NCBI GenBank assembly: GCA_049687015.1
Contig: JBAVIP010000004.1
Coordinates: 12,194 to 76,193 of the forward strand
Direction: 5' to 3'
DNA length: 64,000 nt
DNA from: Methylotenera_A sp049687015
GTDB taxonomy: Bacteria; Pseudomonadota; Gammaproteobacteria; Burkholderiales; Methylophilaceae
Positions 17,806-26,361 of the stretch are shown here, one piece after another. Within the stretch, counting starts at the first letter, position 1. Each line of letters opens with the position of its first letter. Below the pieces are notes generated by a model, which had not been told where the DNA came from, did no database searches, and saw only the letters and a list, made by a program, of their open reading frames with translations. Position numbers and translations under genes: made by a program.

Positions 17806-18900
17806 TTACTGCGCAATAATAGCGTGCTTTATCACAGTGCTTTCAACCGGCAACAATATGGTAAAACAAGTGTTGCCGGGCTGGCTTTCGCAATCAATCA
17901 TGCCATGATGTTGTGTAATAAAAGTTTGTGCTAAGGCAAGCCCAAGGCCAGATCCTCCTTCGCGTCCTGATACCAGCGGGTAAAAAATCCTATCGTGAAT
18001 ATCAGCAGGTATGCCTGGCCCATTGTCTATAATTTGTAATTTAATCGCTACCCGATAGCGCTTTTTCGAGAGCGTGACTTGCCGTTCTGCGCGTGTGCGC
18101 AGCGTGACTTCTGCATTTGCCGTTCCACTTGCCTGCATGGCCTGCACGGCATTACGGGCGATGTTGAGTACGGTTTGAATAAGTTTTTCGCGGTCGCCAA
18201 TCAAATCAGGCAAGCTGGTATCGTAATCGCGCCGTACCTTTATATTATTTGGCGATTCTGCGAGCAATAAGCTACGCACACGTTCCAATACTTCGTGAAT
18301 ATTGGTAGGCTCGTATTTTGGTACGCGATGCGGTACTAACAGCCTATCCATTAAACTCTGCAGCCTGTCCGCCTCCTTAATAATGACTTGTGTATATTCA
18401 CGCAAATTGGGTTGCGGCAGTTCGTGCTCTAGCAATTGTGCTGCGCCGCGCAGGCCGCCCAACGGGTTACGGATCTCGTGCGCCAAATTACGCAGCAATT
18501 CAGAATTGGCCTGTTGCTGAATAAGCATGCGTTCTTCGCGGGCGATACGCAGTTGCTGATCCATCTGTTGAAACTCTAGTAGTATTTTGGCTTGACTAAT
18601 ATCGACCGGCGTTACCGTACAAGTAACCGCAAACGAGTGTTGACGCACGGTGCTGAGTGCAAACTCATGTTCGCGATAGGGGCTATTATTTTTAACTGCG
18701 TTATCGATAGCGATTTGCAGAATCTCGCAGTTCAAAAATACTTCTGAAATATGGCTGCCATGAATTTGCGTGGCACTCAGTGCAAATAAAATCTCCGTGC
18801 TGGGGTTTGCGTAAACAACCCGGTGTGATTGGTCAAGCAGCATCACCGCAGTAGCGAGATGCTCTAAACCAGTAAAACCTGCAGGAATATTTTGTAACAT
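17806..18900 (-). CDS. ntrB: Nitrogen regulation sensor kinase NtrB (NR-II)
   Basis: Cytoplasmic histidine kinase/phosphatase that controls NtrC in response to the PII protein. An N-terminal PAS domain (about 10-110) is followed by the DHp helix with phosphoacceptor His141 (LAHEIRNPLGGLRG), then the ATPase domain with N box (LNIARNAVQAMQ), G1 (IIDNGPGIP) and G2 (GREGGSGLGLALAQTF). No membrane segments, as expected. 364 residues is normal. It lies upstream of ntrC and about 110 bases after the DUF4124 gene. Also known as glnL. Confidence 0.95.
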   Translation of the reverse strand: MLQNIPAGFTGLEHLATAVMLLDQSHRVVYANPSTEILFALSATQIHGSHISEVFLNCEILQIAIDNAVKNNSPYREHEFALSTVRQHSFAVTCTVTPVDISQAKILLEFQQMDQQLRIAREERMLIQQQANSELLRNLAHEIRNPLGGLRGAAQLLEHELPQPNLREYTQVIIKEADRLQSLMDRLLVPHRVPKYEPTNIHEVLERVRSLLLAESPNNIKVRRDYDTSLPDLIGDREKLIQTVLNIARNAVQAMQASGTANAEVTLRTRAERQVTLSKKRYRVAIKLQIIDNGPGIPADIHDRIFYPLVSGREGGSGLGLALAQTFITQHHGMIDCESQPGNTCFTILLPVESTVIKHAIIAQ

Positions 18901-19008
18901 AGCTTAAGCTTAAAATAGCACATAGATTGTATAGCAATTGAAACGTTGCTAGTGTTGGTACTTAAAGCTTAAGCAAAAGATAAGCCAGCTTTAGCTGGCC
19001 TTATGGAA

Positions 19009-19530
19009 TTAATTGATTGCGTTAATTTCTTTAGTGAGTAAATCAATATTGCGTTGATGCGCGTCTATTTCTGCCTGCAGCGCTTTCATCTTTTCTTCAT
19101 ATTTTGCGACATTACGAAACGTTTTTGAGGTGCCATCTGCGTTTTTTTGCTGATAAACTTCAGGATTAGATTCACCTTCGGTATAGGCTTTTTTAGCCTC
19201 TTCAAGTGCTTTCTTCTCAGCGTCTAATTCAGATTGCAGTATCTCTTTACGCTTACCATCACGTTGGTTTTGCGTGCCGGTATCTACCTTGGGAAAGCTT
19301 GCTGGGCTTGCAGTTTTTGCCTGTGGCGTGCGCTTTTTCTCACCGCTCGATTCGGTGCCGAAGTTGGTGTCTGCGGGCTCTAAATCAAGTTTTTTTGCGC
19401 CTTTAATTTTAACGTTGGAATACGTGACGCGCCCTTCGGCATCCACATGCTTATAGATTTCGGCTTGCGCCAATAACGGCAACATCAGCGCGGATAATAA
19501 AATGCTTAAAAAAGTAATTTGTTTAGTCAT
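19009..19530 (-). CDS. DUF4124-domain exported protein
   Basis: 173-residue protein with a signal peptide (cleavage after LLAQA) and the DUF4124 signature directly after it (EIYKHVDAEGRVTYSNVKIK). It continues with a charged linker and a Lys/Glu-rich coiled coil (ELDAEKKALEEAKKAYTEGE; KYEEKMKALQAEIDAHQRN). DUF4124 proteins are periplasmic or envelope proteins of unknown function. Its position between glnA and ntrB is seen in other beta- and gammaproteobacteria, but no role in nitrogen control is established. Confidence 0.85.
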   Translation of the reverse strand: MTKQITFLSILLSALMLPLLAQAEIYKHVDAEGRVTYSNVKIKGAKKLDLEPADTNFGTESSGEKKRTPQAKTASPASFPKVDTGTQNQRDGKRKEILQSELDAEKKALEEAKKAYTEGESNPEVYQQKNADGTSKTFRNVAKYEEKMKALQAEIDAHQRNIDLLTKEINAIN

Positions 19531-19650
19531 ACCAATAGTTTAGATGAGAGTCTTATTGTTAGCAACGAAGTATTAGCTATTATGGTTGACTGTGACAGTT
19601 TGAAATGAAATAAGTGCAATACTTACAACAGCTATTGAATGGCCAGAAAT

Positions 19651-19679
19651 AAAAAAGGCAGCTTGCGCTGCCCTTTTTT
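19651..19679 (-). terminator. Terminator after glnA
   Basis: GGCAGC-TTGC-GCTGCC stem flanked by six A on the left and six T on the right of the plus strand. Read on the minus strand it is a GC-rich hairpin followed by TTTTTT, 20 bases after the glnA stop, so most glnA transcripts probably end before the DUF4124 gene and ntrBC. It could work in both directions. Confidence 0.85.
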
Positions 19680-19698
19680 GGTGCAATAATAAACTAAC

Positions 19699-21108
19699 TT
19701 AGCATGAGTAATACATACCAAACTCAACCGGGTGCGGTGTGATACGCATTTTGTTGACTTCTTCCATTTTAAGATCAATGTAAGCATTAATCCAGTCTTC
19801 AGTGAATACGCCGCCACGAGTTAAGAATTCACGGTCCTTATCCAAAGCCTCTAGCGCTTGTTCTAATGAAGAACATACAGTTGGAATCAATGCATCTTCT
19901 TCTGCTGGAAGATGATACAAGTCTTTTGTTGCAGGTTCACCAGGGTGAATCTTGTTTTGTACGCCGTCCAAACCAGCCATCAATAATGCAGAGAAAGCCA
20001 GGTATGGGTTAGCAATCGGGTCTGGGAAGCGCGCTTCTACGCGGCGCGCTTTTTCACCATGCACAAAAGGAATGCGAATTGCAGCCGAACGATTTTTAGC
20101 AGAATAAGCCAATTTAACAGGCGCCTCAAAGTGTGGAACGAGGCGCTTATAAGAGTTGGTGCCTGGATTAGTAATCGCGTTTAGTGCACGGGCGTGTTTG
20201 ATAATGCCGCCGATGTAGTAAAGTGCGAAATCGCTTAAGCCTGCATAGCCGTTACCTGCGAACAAGTTTTTGCCGTCTTTCCAAATTGATTGGTGCACGT
20301 GCATACCAGAACCGTTATCACCTGCAAAAGGTTTAGGCATAAATGTAGCTGTTTTGCCGTAAGCATGTGCCGTGTTCAATACCACGTATTTCAGGATTTG
20401 AGTCCAGTCAGCACGTTGCGTTAATGTGCTGAATTTTGTGCCGATTTCACATTGACCAGCGGTAGCTACTTCGTGATGATGCACTTCTACAGGCACGCCC
20501 ATAGCTTCTAATGTCATACACATGGCAGAACGAACATCTTGCAATGAATCGACCGGAGGCACCGGGAAATAGCCGCCTTTAATGCCAGGACGGTGACCTG
20601 TGTTGCCGCCTTCAAATTTTTCGCCAGATGACCAAGCGGCCTCTTCGGAGTTGATTTGCACGCTGCAGCCACCCATGCCAACATTCCATTGAATGCTGTC
20701 GAAAATAAAGAATTCAGGTTCCGGGCCAAAATAGGCAGTGTCGCCGATGCCGCTTGATTTTAAGTAAGCTTCAGCACGTTTTGCCAAGCTGCGCGGGTCA
20801 CGGTCGTAACCTTTGCCATCGGTTGGGTCAACTACGTCACAAGTTAAAATGAGTGTTGGCTCATCCATAAATGGGTCAATATTGGCGGTTGATGCATCCG
20901 GCATCAATTGCATATCTGATGCTTGAATGCCTTTCCAGCCCGCGATTGAAGAGCCATCAAATGCATGGCCTTCGGTAAATTTTTCTTCGTTAAAGTGTGA
21001 TACAGGCACGGTAACGTGCTGCTCTTTACCGCGTGTGTCGGTGAAACGAAAATCAACGAACTTGATGTCGTTATCAATCACCAGTTTCATTACATTTGCA
21101 ACAGACAT
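19699..21108 (-). CDS. glnA: Glutamine synthetase, type I
   Basis: 469-residue GSI-beta enzyme that condenses glutamate and ammonia at the cost of ATP, the main ammonium assimilation step. Seen: the latch region FTDTRGKEQHVTVP, the active-site stretch AFDGSSIAGWKG, metal ligands in FGPEPEFFIFD and VEVHHHEVATAGQCE, and NRSAAIRIPF. Tyr398 in DLYHLPAEE is the site of adenylylation by GlnE, so activity should be covalently regulated. A sigma-54-type promoter with an NtrC-like site lies upstream. Confidence 0.97.
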   Translation of the reverse strand: MSVANVMKLVIDNDIKFVDFRFTDTRGKEQHVTVPVSHFNEEKFTEGHAFDGSSIAGWKGIQASDMQLMPDASTANIDPFMDEPTLILTCDVVDPTDGKGYDRDPRSLAKRAEAYLKSSGIGDTAYFGPEPEFFIFDSIQWNVGMGGCSVQINSEEAAWSSGEKFEGGNTGHRPGIKGGYFPVPPVDSLQDVRSAMCMTLEAMGVPVEVHHHEVATAGQCEIGTKFSTLTQRADWTQILKYVVLNTAHAYGKTATFMPKPFAGDNGSGMHVHQSIWKDGKNLFAGNGYAGLSDFALYYIGGIIKHARALNAITNPGTNSYKRLVPHFEAPVKLAYSAKNRSAAIRIPFVHGEKARRVEARFPDPIANPYLAFSALLMAGLDGVQNKIHPGEPATKDLYHLPAEEDALIPTVCSSLEQALEALDKDREFLTRGGVFTEDWINAYIDLKMEEVNKMRITPHPVEFGMYYSC

Positions 21109-21176
21109 TAATATCTCCCTAGTCTAGATTTTGGACAAAAACAATTTAATTGAATAAATTATCAACACGTAATATT

Positions 21177-21192
21177 AGCAGGAACTATGCCA
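21177..21192 (-). promoter_or_regulatory. Sigma-54-type promoter of glnA
   Basis: On the minus strand TGGCATAGTTCCTGCT contains GG and GC exactly ten bases apart, the invariant -24/-12 elements of sigma-54 promoters (consensus TGGCAC-N5-TTGCW). It lies about 69 bases upstream of the glnA start codon, as expected for nitrogen-regulated glnA. Confidence 0.7.
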
Positions 21193-21252
21193 GTGAAAAA
21201 TAGCAAAAATTGGTTTTTAGTCATTCACTTAGCAAATATCTATAAAAAACTT

Positions 21253-21299
21253 AGCACAAAAAAAGAGCATAAGCATTAAAAATGCACCATTACAGTGCG
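21253..21299 (-). promoter_or_regulatory. Candidate NtrC-binding sites upstream of glnA
   Basis: TGCACCATTACAGTGCG (21283-21299) matches the NtrC dyad TGCAC-N7-GTGCA at nine of ten half-site bases. A weaker site of the same length is AGCACAAAAAAAGAGCA (21253-21269). The strong site lies about 90 bases upstream of the -24 element, the usual enhancer distance. Confidence 0.6.
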
Positions 21300-21371
21300 C
21301 CGTAGGATTACGTCGTAGCAATAGGTTTTCGCGCTATAATTTGTTGCAATTAATGCATGTAGGAGTTTGAA

Positions 21372-21821
21372 ATGGAAACGATGAGTAAAATCCTCGAACG
21401 CGCAAAAAAACGGGCTGAAGAGTCAGGCTTGCCATACTCTGGCGCGCTTACGCCACAAGAGGCATATGAACTCCTGCAAAAAACGCCGCATGCAAAATTG
21501 GTCGATGTGCGCACAACCGCAGAATTGGATCTGGTGGGCAGAGTTCCTGGAGCAACTCACATAGAGTGGGCGTTTTATCCAGGCATGACTGCGAACCCGG
21601 ATTTTGCAGCGCAATTGGATATGCAGGTCGATAAGGAAGCGCTAGTTATTTTTATGTGCCGCACCGGAGGGCGCTCGCATAATGCCGCCGCAACGGCTGC
21701 AAAGTTAGGTTTTGCCGAAGCATACAATATGCTAGAGGGTTTTGAAGGTGAAGCAAATACGCAAAAGCAGCGTACGCTGATTAACGGTTGGAAACATGCT
21801 GGTTTGCCCTGGAATAATTGA
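21372..21821 (+). CDS. Rhodanese-like domain protein
   Basis: Single-domain rhodanese of 149 residues. The CH2A motif (KLVDVRTTAELDLVGRVPGA) is followed by the active-site loop FMCRTGGRSHNAA with the catalytic Cys. It probably moves sulfane sulfur from a persulfide to an acceptor; the donor is unknown. A good ribosome site (GTAGGAG) precedes ATG 21372; a second ATG at 21381 is possible. It is divergent from glnA and 12 bases before aroE. Confidence 0.88.
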   Translation: METMSKILERAKKRAEESGLPYSGALTPQEAYELLQKTPHAKLVDVRTTAELDLVGRVPGATHIEWAFYPGMTANPDFAAQLDMQVDKEALVIFMCRTGGRSHNAAATAAKLGFAEAYNMLEGFEGEANTQKQRTLINGWKHAGLPWNN

Positions 21822-21833
21822 AGGTTTAACAAA

Positions 21834-22640
21834 TTGACAGACAAGTACGCCGTTATTGGCAACCCCATTGCGCACAGCAAATCGCCGCAAATTCACCAGG
21901 CATTTGCAAAACAAACAAACCAGGATATAAGCTACGAGCCAATATTGGCGCCACTGAATGAGTTTGGGGTGACGGTGCGCAGGCTAATCGATGATGGCTA
22001 CAAAGGCGTCAATGTCACGGTGCCATTTAAGTTTGAAGCCTACAAAATTTGCGACAGCCTCAGCGCTCGAGCGGTAAGCTCGGGTTCTGGCGCAGTCAAT
22101 ACATTGATAAATATCAATGGTAAAATTCATGGAGATAACACTGATGGAGTTGGTTTGCGCAATGATATTGAGCAAAATCTAGGTTTTTCAATTGCAAATA
22201 AACATATATTGATATTAGGCGCAGGTGGTGCAGCTCACGGGACTTTAAATTCATTGTTGGGTGCTTCTAGTATTACTATTGCTAATCGCACGCATGATAA
22301 AGCTCTACAACTGGTTATGTCGATAAAAGACTATGAAGCTAAAGCTAGCACATTTGAGACTCTTGAAAAGCCTTACGATTTAATTATCAATGCTACATCT
22401 ACAGGCTTAAGCGATACCGTATTGCCTATTCCGAATGCCGTTTTTGCTAAGGGTTGCTTGGCTTACGAGATGATGTATGGCCGTGAAACACCATTTATGA
22501 AACAAGCAAGAGAAAACGGCGCGCAAGTGGCAGATGGCCTAGGCATGCTGGTTGAACAAGCTGCCGAGGCGTTTTACTTATGGCGCGGGGTACGTCCACA
22601 AACTGCGCCGGTTATTGCAATGCTAAGAAGCCATAATTGA
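21834..22640 (+). CDS. aroE: Shikimate dehydrogenase (NADP)
   Basis: Reduces 3-dehydroshikimate to shikimate with NADPH, step four of the chorismate pathway. Seen: the substrate-binding start YAVIGNPIAHSKSP, GVNVTVPFKFEAY with the catalytic Lys, DNTDGVGLRND, the nucleotide loop ILGAGGAAHG, the NADP-phosphate-binding IANRTHDKA, and the C-terminal GLGMLVEQAAEAFYLWRG. 268 residues with a TTG start. Overlaps mtgA by four bases. aroE and aroK-aroB are at separate loci in this window. Confidence 0.95.
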   Translation: MTDKYAVIGNPIAHSKSPQIHQAFAKQTNQDISYEPILAPLNEFGVTVRRLIDDGYKGVNVTVPFKFEAYKICDSLSARAVSSGSGAVNTLININGKIHGDNTDGVGLRNDIEQNLGFSIANKHILILGAGGAAHGTLNSLLGASSITIANRTHDKALQLVMSIKDYEAKASTFETLEKPYDLIINATSTGLSDTVLPIPNAVFAKGCLAYEMMYGRETPFMKQARENGAQVADGLGMLVEQAAEAFYLWRGVRPQTAPVIAMLRSHN

Positions 22641-23368
22641 TTCGCTGGTTGTTTTACAAATCGCCAAACACTTCATTAAGCGTGGGCGGACTTTTCAAGC
22701 GCCTTTTCGTGCTATTTTTTACCATTGTGATTCTTTACCAACTTTGGATTTTTTTGCATATTTGCTGGTGGACAAAATTTAACCCATCATCCAGTGCCTT
22801 TATGGAAGATCGCTTAGAGGTTATTCAAGAGACCAAGCCAGATGCAGAGTTGAAGTACAAATGGGTGGATTACGCAAAAATTTCGATTAACCTTAAGCGT
22901 GCGGTGATTGCCAGTGAGGATTCTAAATTTAGCGATCACGATGGCTTCGATTGGGAAGGCATCGAAAAAGCTTATGAGAAAAATCTGAAAAAAGGCAAAA
23001 TCGTTGCAGGCGGCTCTACCATTAGTCAGCAGCTTGCTAAGAATCTGTTTTTATCCAGCAAACGCACGCCTTGGCGCAAGGGTGAAGAAGCAATTATCAC
23101 TGTAATGCTGGAAAAAATGCTCACAAAACGCCGCATATTGGAAATTTATTTAAATGTGATTGAATGGGGCAACGGCATATTTGGCGCGGAGGCCGCAGCA
23201 AGGCACTATTTTAAAACCAGCGCTAGTAATCTGTCTGCTCCTCAAGCGGCCAGGCTCGCCGCCATGATACCCAACCCACGCTTTTACGATGTGCATAAAT
23301 CTACGCGTTATTTAAACCGCCGCACGGCGACCATACAAGCCAGAATGCGCTTTGCGGAGATTCCTTAA
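22637..23368 (+). CDS. mtgA: Monofunctional peptidoglycan glycosyltransferase
   Basis: GT51 enzyme without transpeptidase domain that polymerises lipid II into glycan strands at the inner membrane. One N-terminal membrane segment (about 21-45) is followed by the GT51 motifs AVIASEDSKFSDHDGFDWEG (catalytic Glu), GGSTISQQLAKNLFLS, KMLTKRRILEIYLNVIEWG and the AARHYF stretch. 243 residues is typical. TTG start overlapping the aroE stop (TTGA), so the two are probably co-translated. Confidence 0.94.
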   Translation: MIRWLFYKSPNTSLSVGGLFKRLFVLFFTIVILYQLWIFLHICWWTKFNPSSSAFMEDRLEVIQETKPDAELKYKWVDYAKISINLKRAVIASEDSKFSDHDGFDWEGIEKAYEKNLKKGKIVAGGSTISQQLAKNLFLSSKRTPWRKGEEAIITVMLEKMLTKRRILEIYLNVIEWGNGIFGAEAAARHYFKTSASNLSAPQAARLAAMIPNPRFYDVHKSTRYLNRRTATIQARMRFAEIP

Positions 23369-23422
23369 ACATAAAACTAATGCTCTGTGAGGCAATAACC
23401 ATAAGGCTTACCATGTGCAGCA

Positions 23423-23473
23423 TGTAGGTTGTAGAAAAGTGTTGGGGTTCGTTACACTCACCGCCAACCTACA
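23423..23473. repeat. Hairpin repeat between the convergent mtgA and uvrA
   Basis: TGTAGGTTG at the left (23423-23431) and CAACCTACA at the right (23465-23473) form perfect 9-bp arms around a short insert that contains a second paired segment (GTGT / ACAC). This type of GTAGGTTG...CAACCTAC dyad is a common dispersed bacterial repeat. It includes the uvrA stop codon and may act as a two-way terminator. Confidence 0.7.
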
Positions 23474-26282
23474 AAATCGCTTTCAAATATTGTCCCGTAT
23501 AGCTTTTTGCATTTTCCGCCACTTGTTCTGGCGTGCCTTTGGCGATTATCAAACCACCGCCATCACCGCCTTCCGGGCCCATGTCGATAATCCAATCTGC
23601 GGTTTTAATCACGTCCAGGTTATGTTCAATAATCACAATGGTGTTGCCAGCGTCTCTTAAGCGATGAATCACATCCAATAATAATTGAATATCGGCAAAG
23701 TGCAAGCCAGTGGTGGGTTCGTCGAGGATGTACAGCGTGCGGCCTGTATCGCGTTTGCTCAGTTCTAAAGACAGCTTCACGCGCTGCGCTTCGCCGCCGC
23801 TTAATGTAGTCGCACTTTGCCCAAGCGTGATGTAGCCTAAACCAACATCTAACAGCGTTTTGAGTTTGCGTGAAATCACCGGTTGCGCGCTGAAGAAGGC
23901 ATGCGCCTGTTCCACTGTCATCTCTAACACTTCGCGGATATTTTTGCCTTTGAAATGAATTTCTAGCGTTTCGCGATTGTAGCGCTGACCTTTGCATACA
24001 TCGCACGGCACGTAAACATCGGGTAAAAAGTGCATTTCTACTCGAATTACGCCATCGCCTTGGCAGGCTTCGCAGCGACCACCTTTTACGTTGAATGAAT
24101 ATCTGCCTGGCCCGTAGCCACGCGCACGGCTTTCTGGCACGCTAGCGAATAAATCGCGAATCGGGGTGAATAATCCCGTATAAGTCGCGGGGTTACTACG
24201 CGGTGTGCGGCCAATCGGGCTTTGGTCGACATCCACCACTTTGTCAAAAAATGCCAAGCCATCTACCTCGCCAAACGGCGCAGGCTCTGTGTTGCTGCCG
24301 TATAGATGCTGCGCGACGACTCTGTACAAAGTGTCGTTAATGAGGGTTGATTTGCCGCTACCCGAAACGCCTGTGACGCAGGTGAGCAGTCCAACAGGAA
24401 TTTCCACCGAAACATCTCTCAAATTATTACCCGTTGCATTGGTGAGCTTAAGCCAGCGCGCAGGGTCTGCTTTAGTGCGTGTTTTTTTGTACTCGATTTT
24501 CTTTTTACCGCTTAAATATTGGCCGGTAAGCGATTTGGTATTGGCTTGAATTTCTGCAGGCGTGCCTTCTGCTACAATTTGCCCGCCGTGTTCGCCCGCG
24601 CCAGGGCCAATATCTACCACGTAATCCGCGCTTAAAATCGCGTCATGATCGTGCTCGACGACAATGACGGTGTTGCCAATATCGCGCAAGCGTTTAAGGG
24701 TTTCCAGCAATCTATCGTTATCGCGTTGGTGCAAGCCAATCGAAGGTTCATCCAGCACATACATTACGCCCGTCAAGCCACTGCCAATTTGCGAGGCTAA
24801 GCGAATGCGTTGCGCTTCACCGCCCGATAATGTTTCGGCAGAACGTGAAAGCGACAAATATTCCAGCCCGACGTTGGTTAAAAACTTAAGACGGTTTTGA
24901 ATTTCCGTCACGATTTTATCGGCAATGGCAAGTTTGGCGCCTTGTAATTTAAGCTGCTCAAAGAAAGTGAGTGCTTGCTTTAATGGCACCTCGCAAATTT
25001 GATGGATGTTTTTATCACCCACTTTTACGTGACGCGCCTCGCGCCTGAGCCGCGTGCCAGCGCATTCTGGGCAAGCTTGATTATTGAGGTATTTTGCCAG
25101 ATCTTCACGTACGGCGGACGAATCACTTTCGCGGTAGCGGCGGTGCAGATTGTTCAAAATGCCTTCAAAAGCGTGTGTTTTGCCAAAAAATGTGCCGCGC
25201 TCATTTAAATATTTAAATGCAATTTGTTCGCGTCCAGAGCCGTTTAGCAGCACGTCCTGAATATGTTCAGGTAAGTCTTCAAAAGCCATCTCCAAGTCAA
25301 AATTATAGTGCGCGGCTAAACTCGCCAGCATTTGAAAATAAAATTGATTACGTTTATCCCAGCCTTTAATCGCACCGCTTGCCAATGACAGTGTTGGAAA
25401 AGCCACCACGCGCTTGGGATCGAAAAAGCTGATATTGCCCAAGCCATCACACTTCGGGCATGCGCCCATCGGGTTGTTGAATGAGAACAGGCGCGGCTCC
25501 AGTTCCGCAAGTGAGTAATCACACACCGGGCATGAAAATTTGGCAGAAAACAGATGTTCTTTTTCTGACTCCATTTCCAACGCTAGCGCCTTGCCATCGG
25601 CCAAACGCAGCGCAGTTTCAAACGATTCAGCAATACGCTGTTTCATGTCCTCTTTTACTTTTAGGCGATCCACAACAACATCAACGCTGTGCTTGGTAGT
25701 TTTGGCAAGTTGCGGCAAGGCATCCATTTCATAAATTTTGCCGTCGATTCTTAAGCGTACAAAACCTTGCGCTTTCAGCTCATCAAACAAATCAAGCTGT
25801 TCGCCCTTGCGATTCGCCACTACCGGCGCGAGTATCATGAGCTTGGTGTCTTCTGGCAATTGCAATACGCTATCCACCATTTGTGAAACCGTCTGCGCCT
25901 CAAGTTTAATATTATGTTCGGGGCACTCCGGGTCGCCTGCGCGCGCGTATAACAGGCGCAGGTAATCATGAATTTCAGTCACAGTGCCAACGGTAGAGCG
26001 CGGGTTGTGCGAAGTGGCTTTTTGCTCAATCGAAATCGCTGGCGATAAGCCTTCTATCAGGTCGACATCAGGCTTATCCATGCGCGCCAGAAATTGCCGC
26101 GCATAGGCAGAAAGGCTTTCTACATAACGGCGCTGGCCTTCTGCATATAAGGTGTCGAAAGCTAGACTGGATTTTCCGGAGCCTGAAAGGCCGGTAATCA
26201 CAATCATTTTATTGCGAGGCAAATCCAGCGAAATATTTTTTAGGTTGTGGGTGCGCGCGCCGCGAATACGTATGAAATCCAT
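23469..26282 (-). CDS. uvrA: Excinuclease ABC subunit A
   Basis: Damage-sensing ATPase of nucleotide excision repair; a dimer loads UvrB at lesions. 937 residues. Visible are the first Walker A (GLSGSGKSSLAFDTLYAEGQ), the first zinc module (CPVCDYSL ... CPKCDG), the first ABC signature (LSGGEAQRIRLASQIG), the second Walker A (GVSGSGKSTLINDTLY), the second zinc finger (CEACQGDG ... CDVCKGQR) and the second signature (LSGGEAQRVKLSLEL). Divergent from an MFS transporter. I saw no convincing LexA box upstream. Confidence 0.97.
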   Translation of the reverse strand: MDFIRIRGARTHNLKNISLDLPRNKMIVITGLSGSGKSSLAFDTLYAEGQRRYVESLSAYARQFLARMDKPDVDLIEGLSPAISIEQKATSHNPRSTVGTVTEIHDYLRLLYARAGDPECPEHNIKLEAQTVSQMVDSVLQLPEDTKLMILAPVVANRKGEQLDLFDELKAQGFVRLRIDGKIYEMDALPQLAKTTKHSVDVVVDRLKVKEDMKQRIAESFETALRLADGKALALEMESEKEHLFSAKFSCPVCDYSLAELEPRLFSFNNPMGACPKCDGLGNISFFDPKRVVAFPTLSLASGAIKGWDKRNQFYFQMLASLAAHYNFDLEMAFEDLPEHIQDVLLNGSGREQIAFKYLNERGTFFGKTHAFEGILNNLHRRYRESDSSAVREDLAKYLNNQACPECAGTRLRREARHVKVGDKNIHQICEVPLKQALTFFEQLKLQGAKLAIADKIVTEIQNRLKFLTNVGLEYLSLSRSAETLSGGEAQRIRLASQIGSGLTGVMYVLDEPSIGLHQRDNDRLLETLKRLRDIGNTVIVVEHDHDAILSADYVVDIGPGAGEHGGQIVAEGTPAEIQANTKSLTGQYLSGKKKIEYKKTRTKADPARWLKLTNATGNNLRDVSVEIPVGLLTCVTGVSGSGKSTLINDTLYRVVAQHLYGSNTEPAPFGEVDGLAFFDKVVDVDQSPIGRTPRSNPATYTGLFTPIRDLFASVPESRARGYGPGRYSFNVKGGRCEACQGDGVIRVEMHFLPDVYVPCDVCKGQRYNRETLEIHFKGKNIREVLEMTVEQAHAFFSAQPVISRKLKTLLDVGLGYITLGQSATTLSGGEAQRVKLSLELSKRDTGRTLYILDEPTTGLHFADIQLLLDVIHRLRDAGNTIVIIEHNLDVIKTADWIIDMGPEGGDGGGLIIAKGTPEQVAENAKSYTGQYLKAIL

Positions 26283-26361
26283 GAGACTTTTTTCTAAATT
26301 TTGAGCAACCTGTTAATATACCGCCTTTAGCAAAATAATTTCAAATATTTAACGAGACTTA

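Noticed and set aside
23415..23660. Small plus-strand frame at the mtgA-uvrA junction
   Set aside because: Antisense to uvrA and includes the hairpin repeat; no family resemblance.
26283..26361. LexA/SOS box between uvrA and the MFS gene
   Set aside because: CTGTTAATATACCGCC has only the left half; no CTGT-N8-ACAG pair is present.
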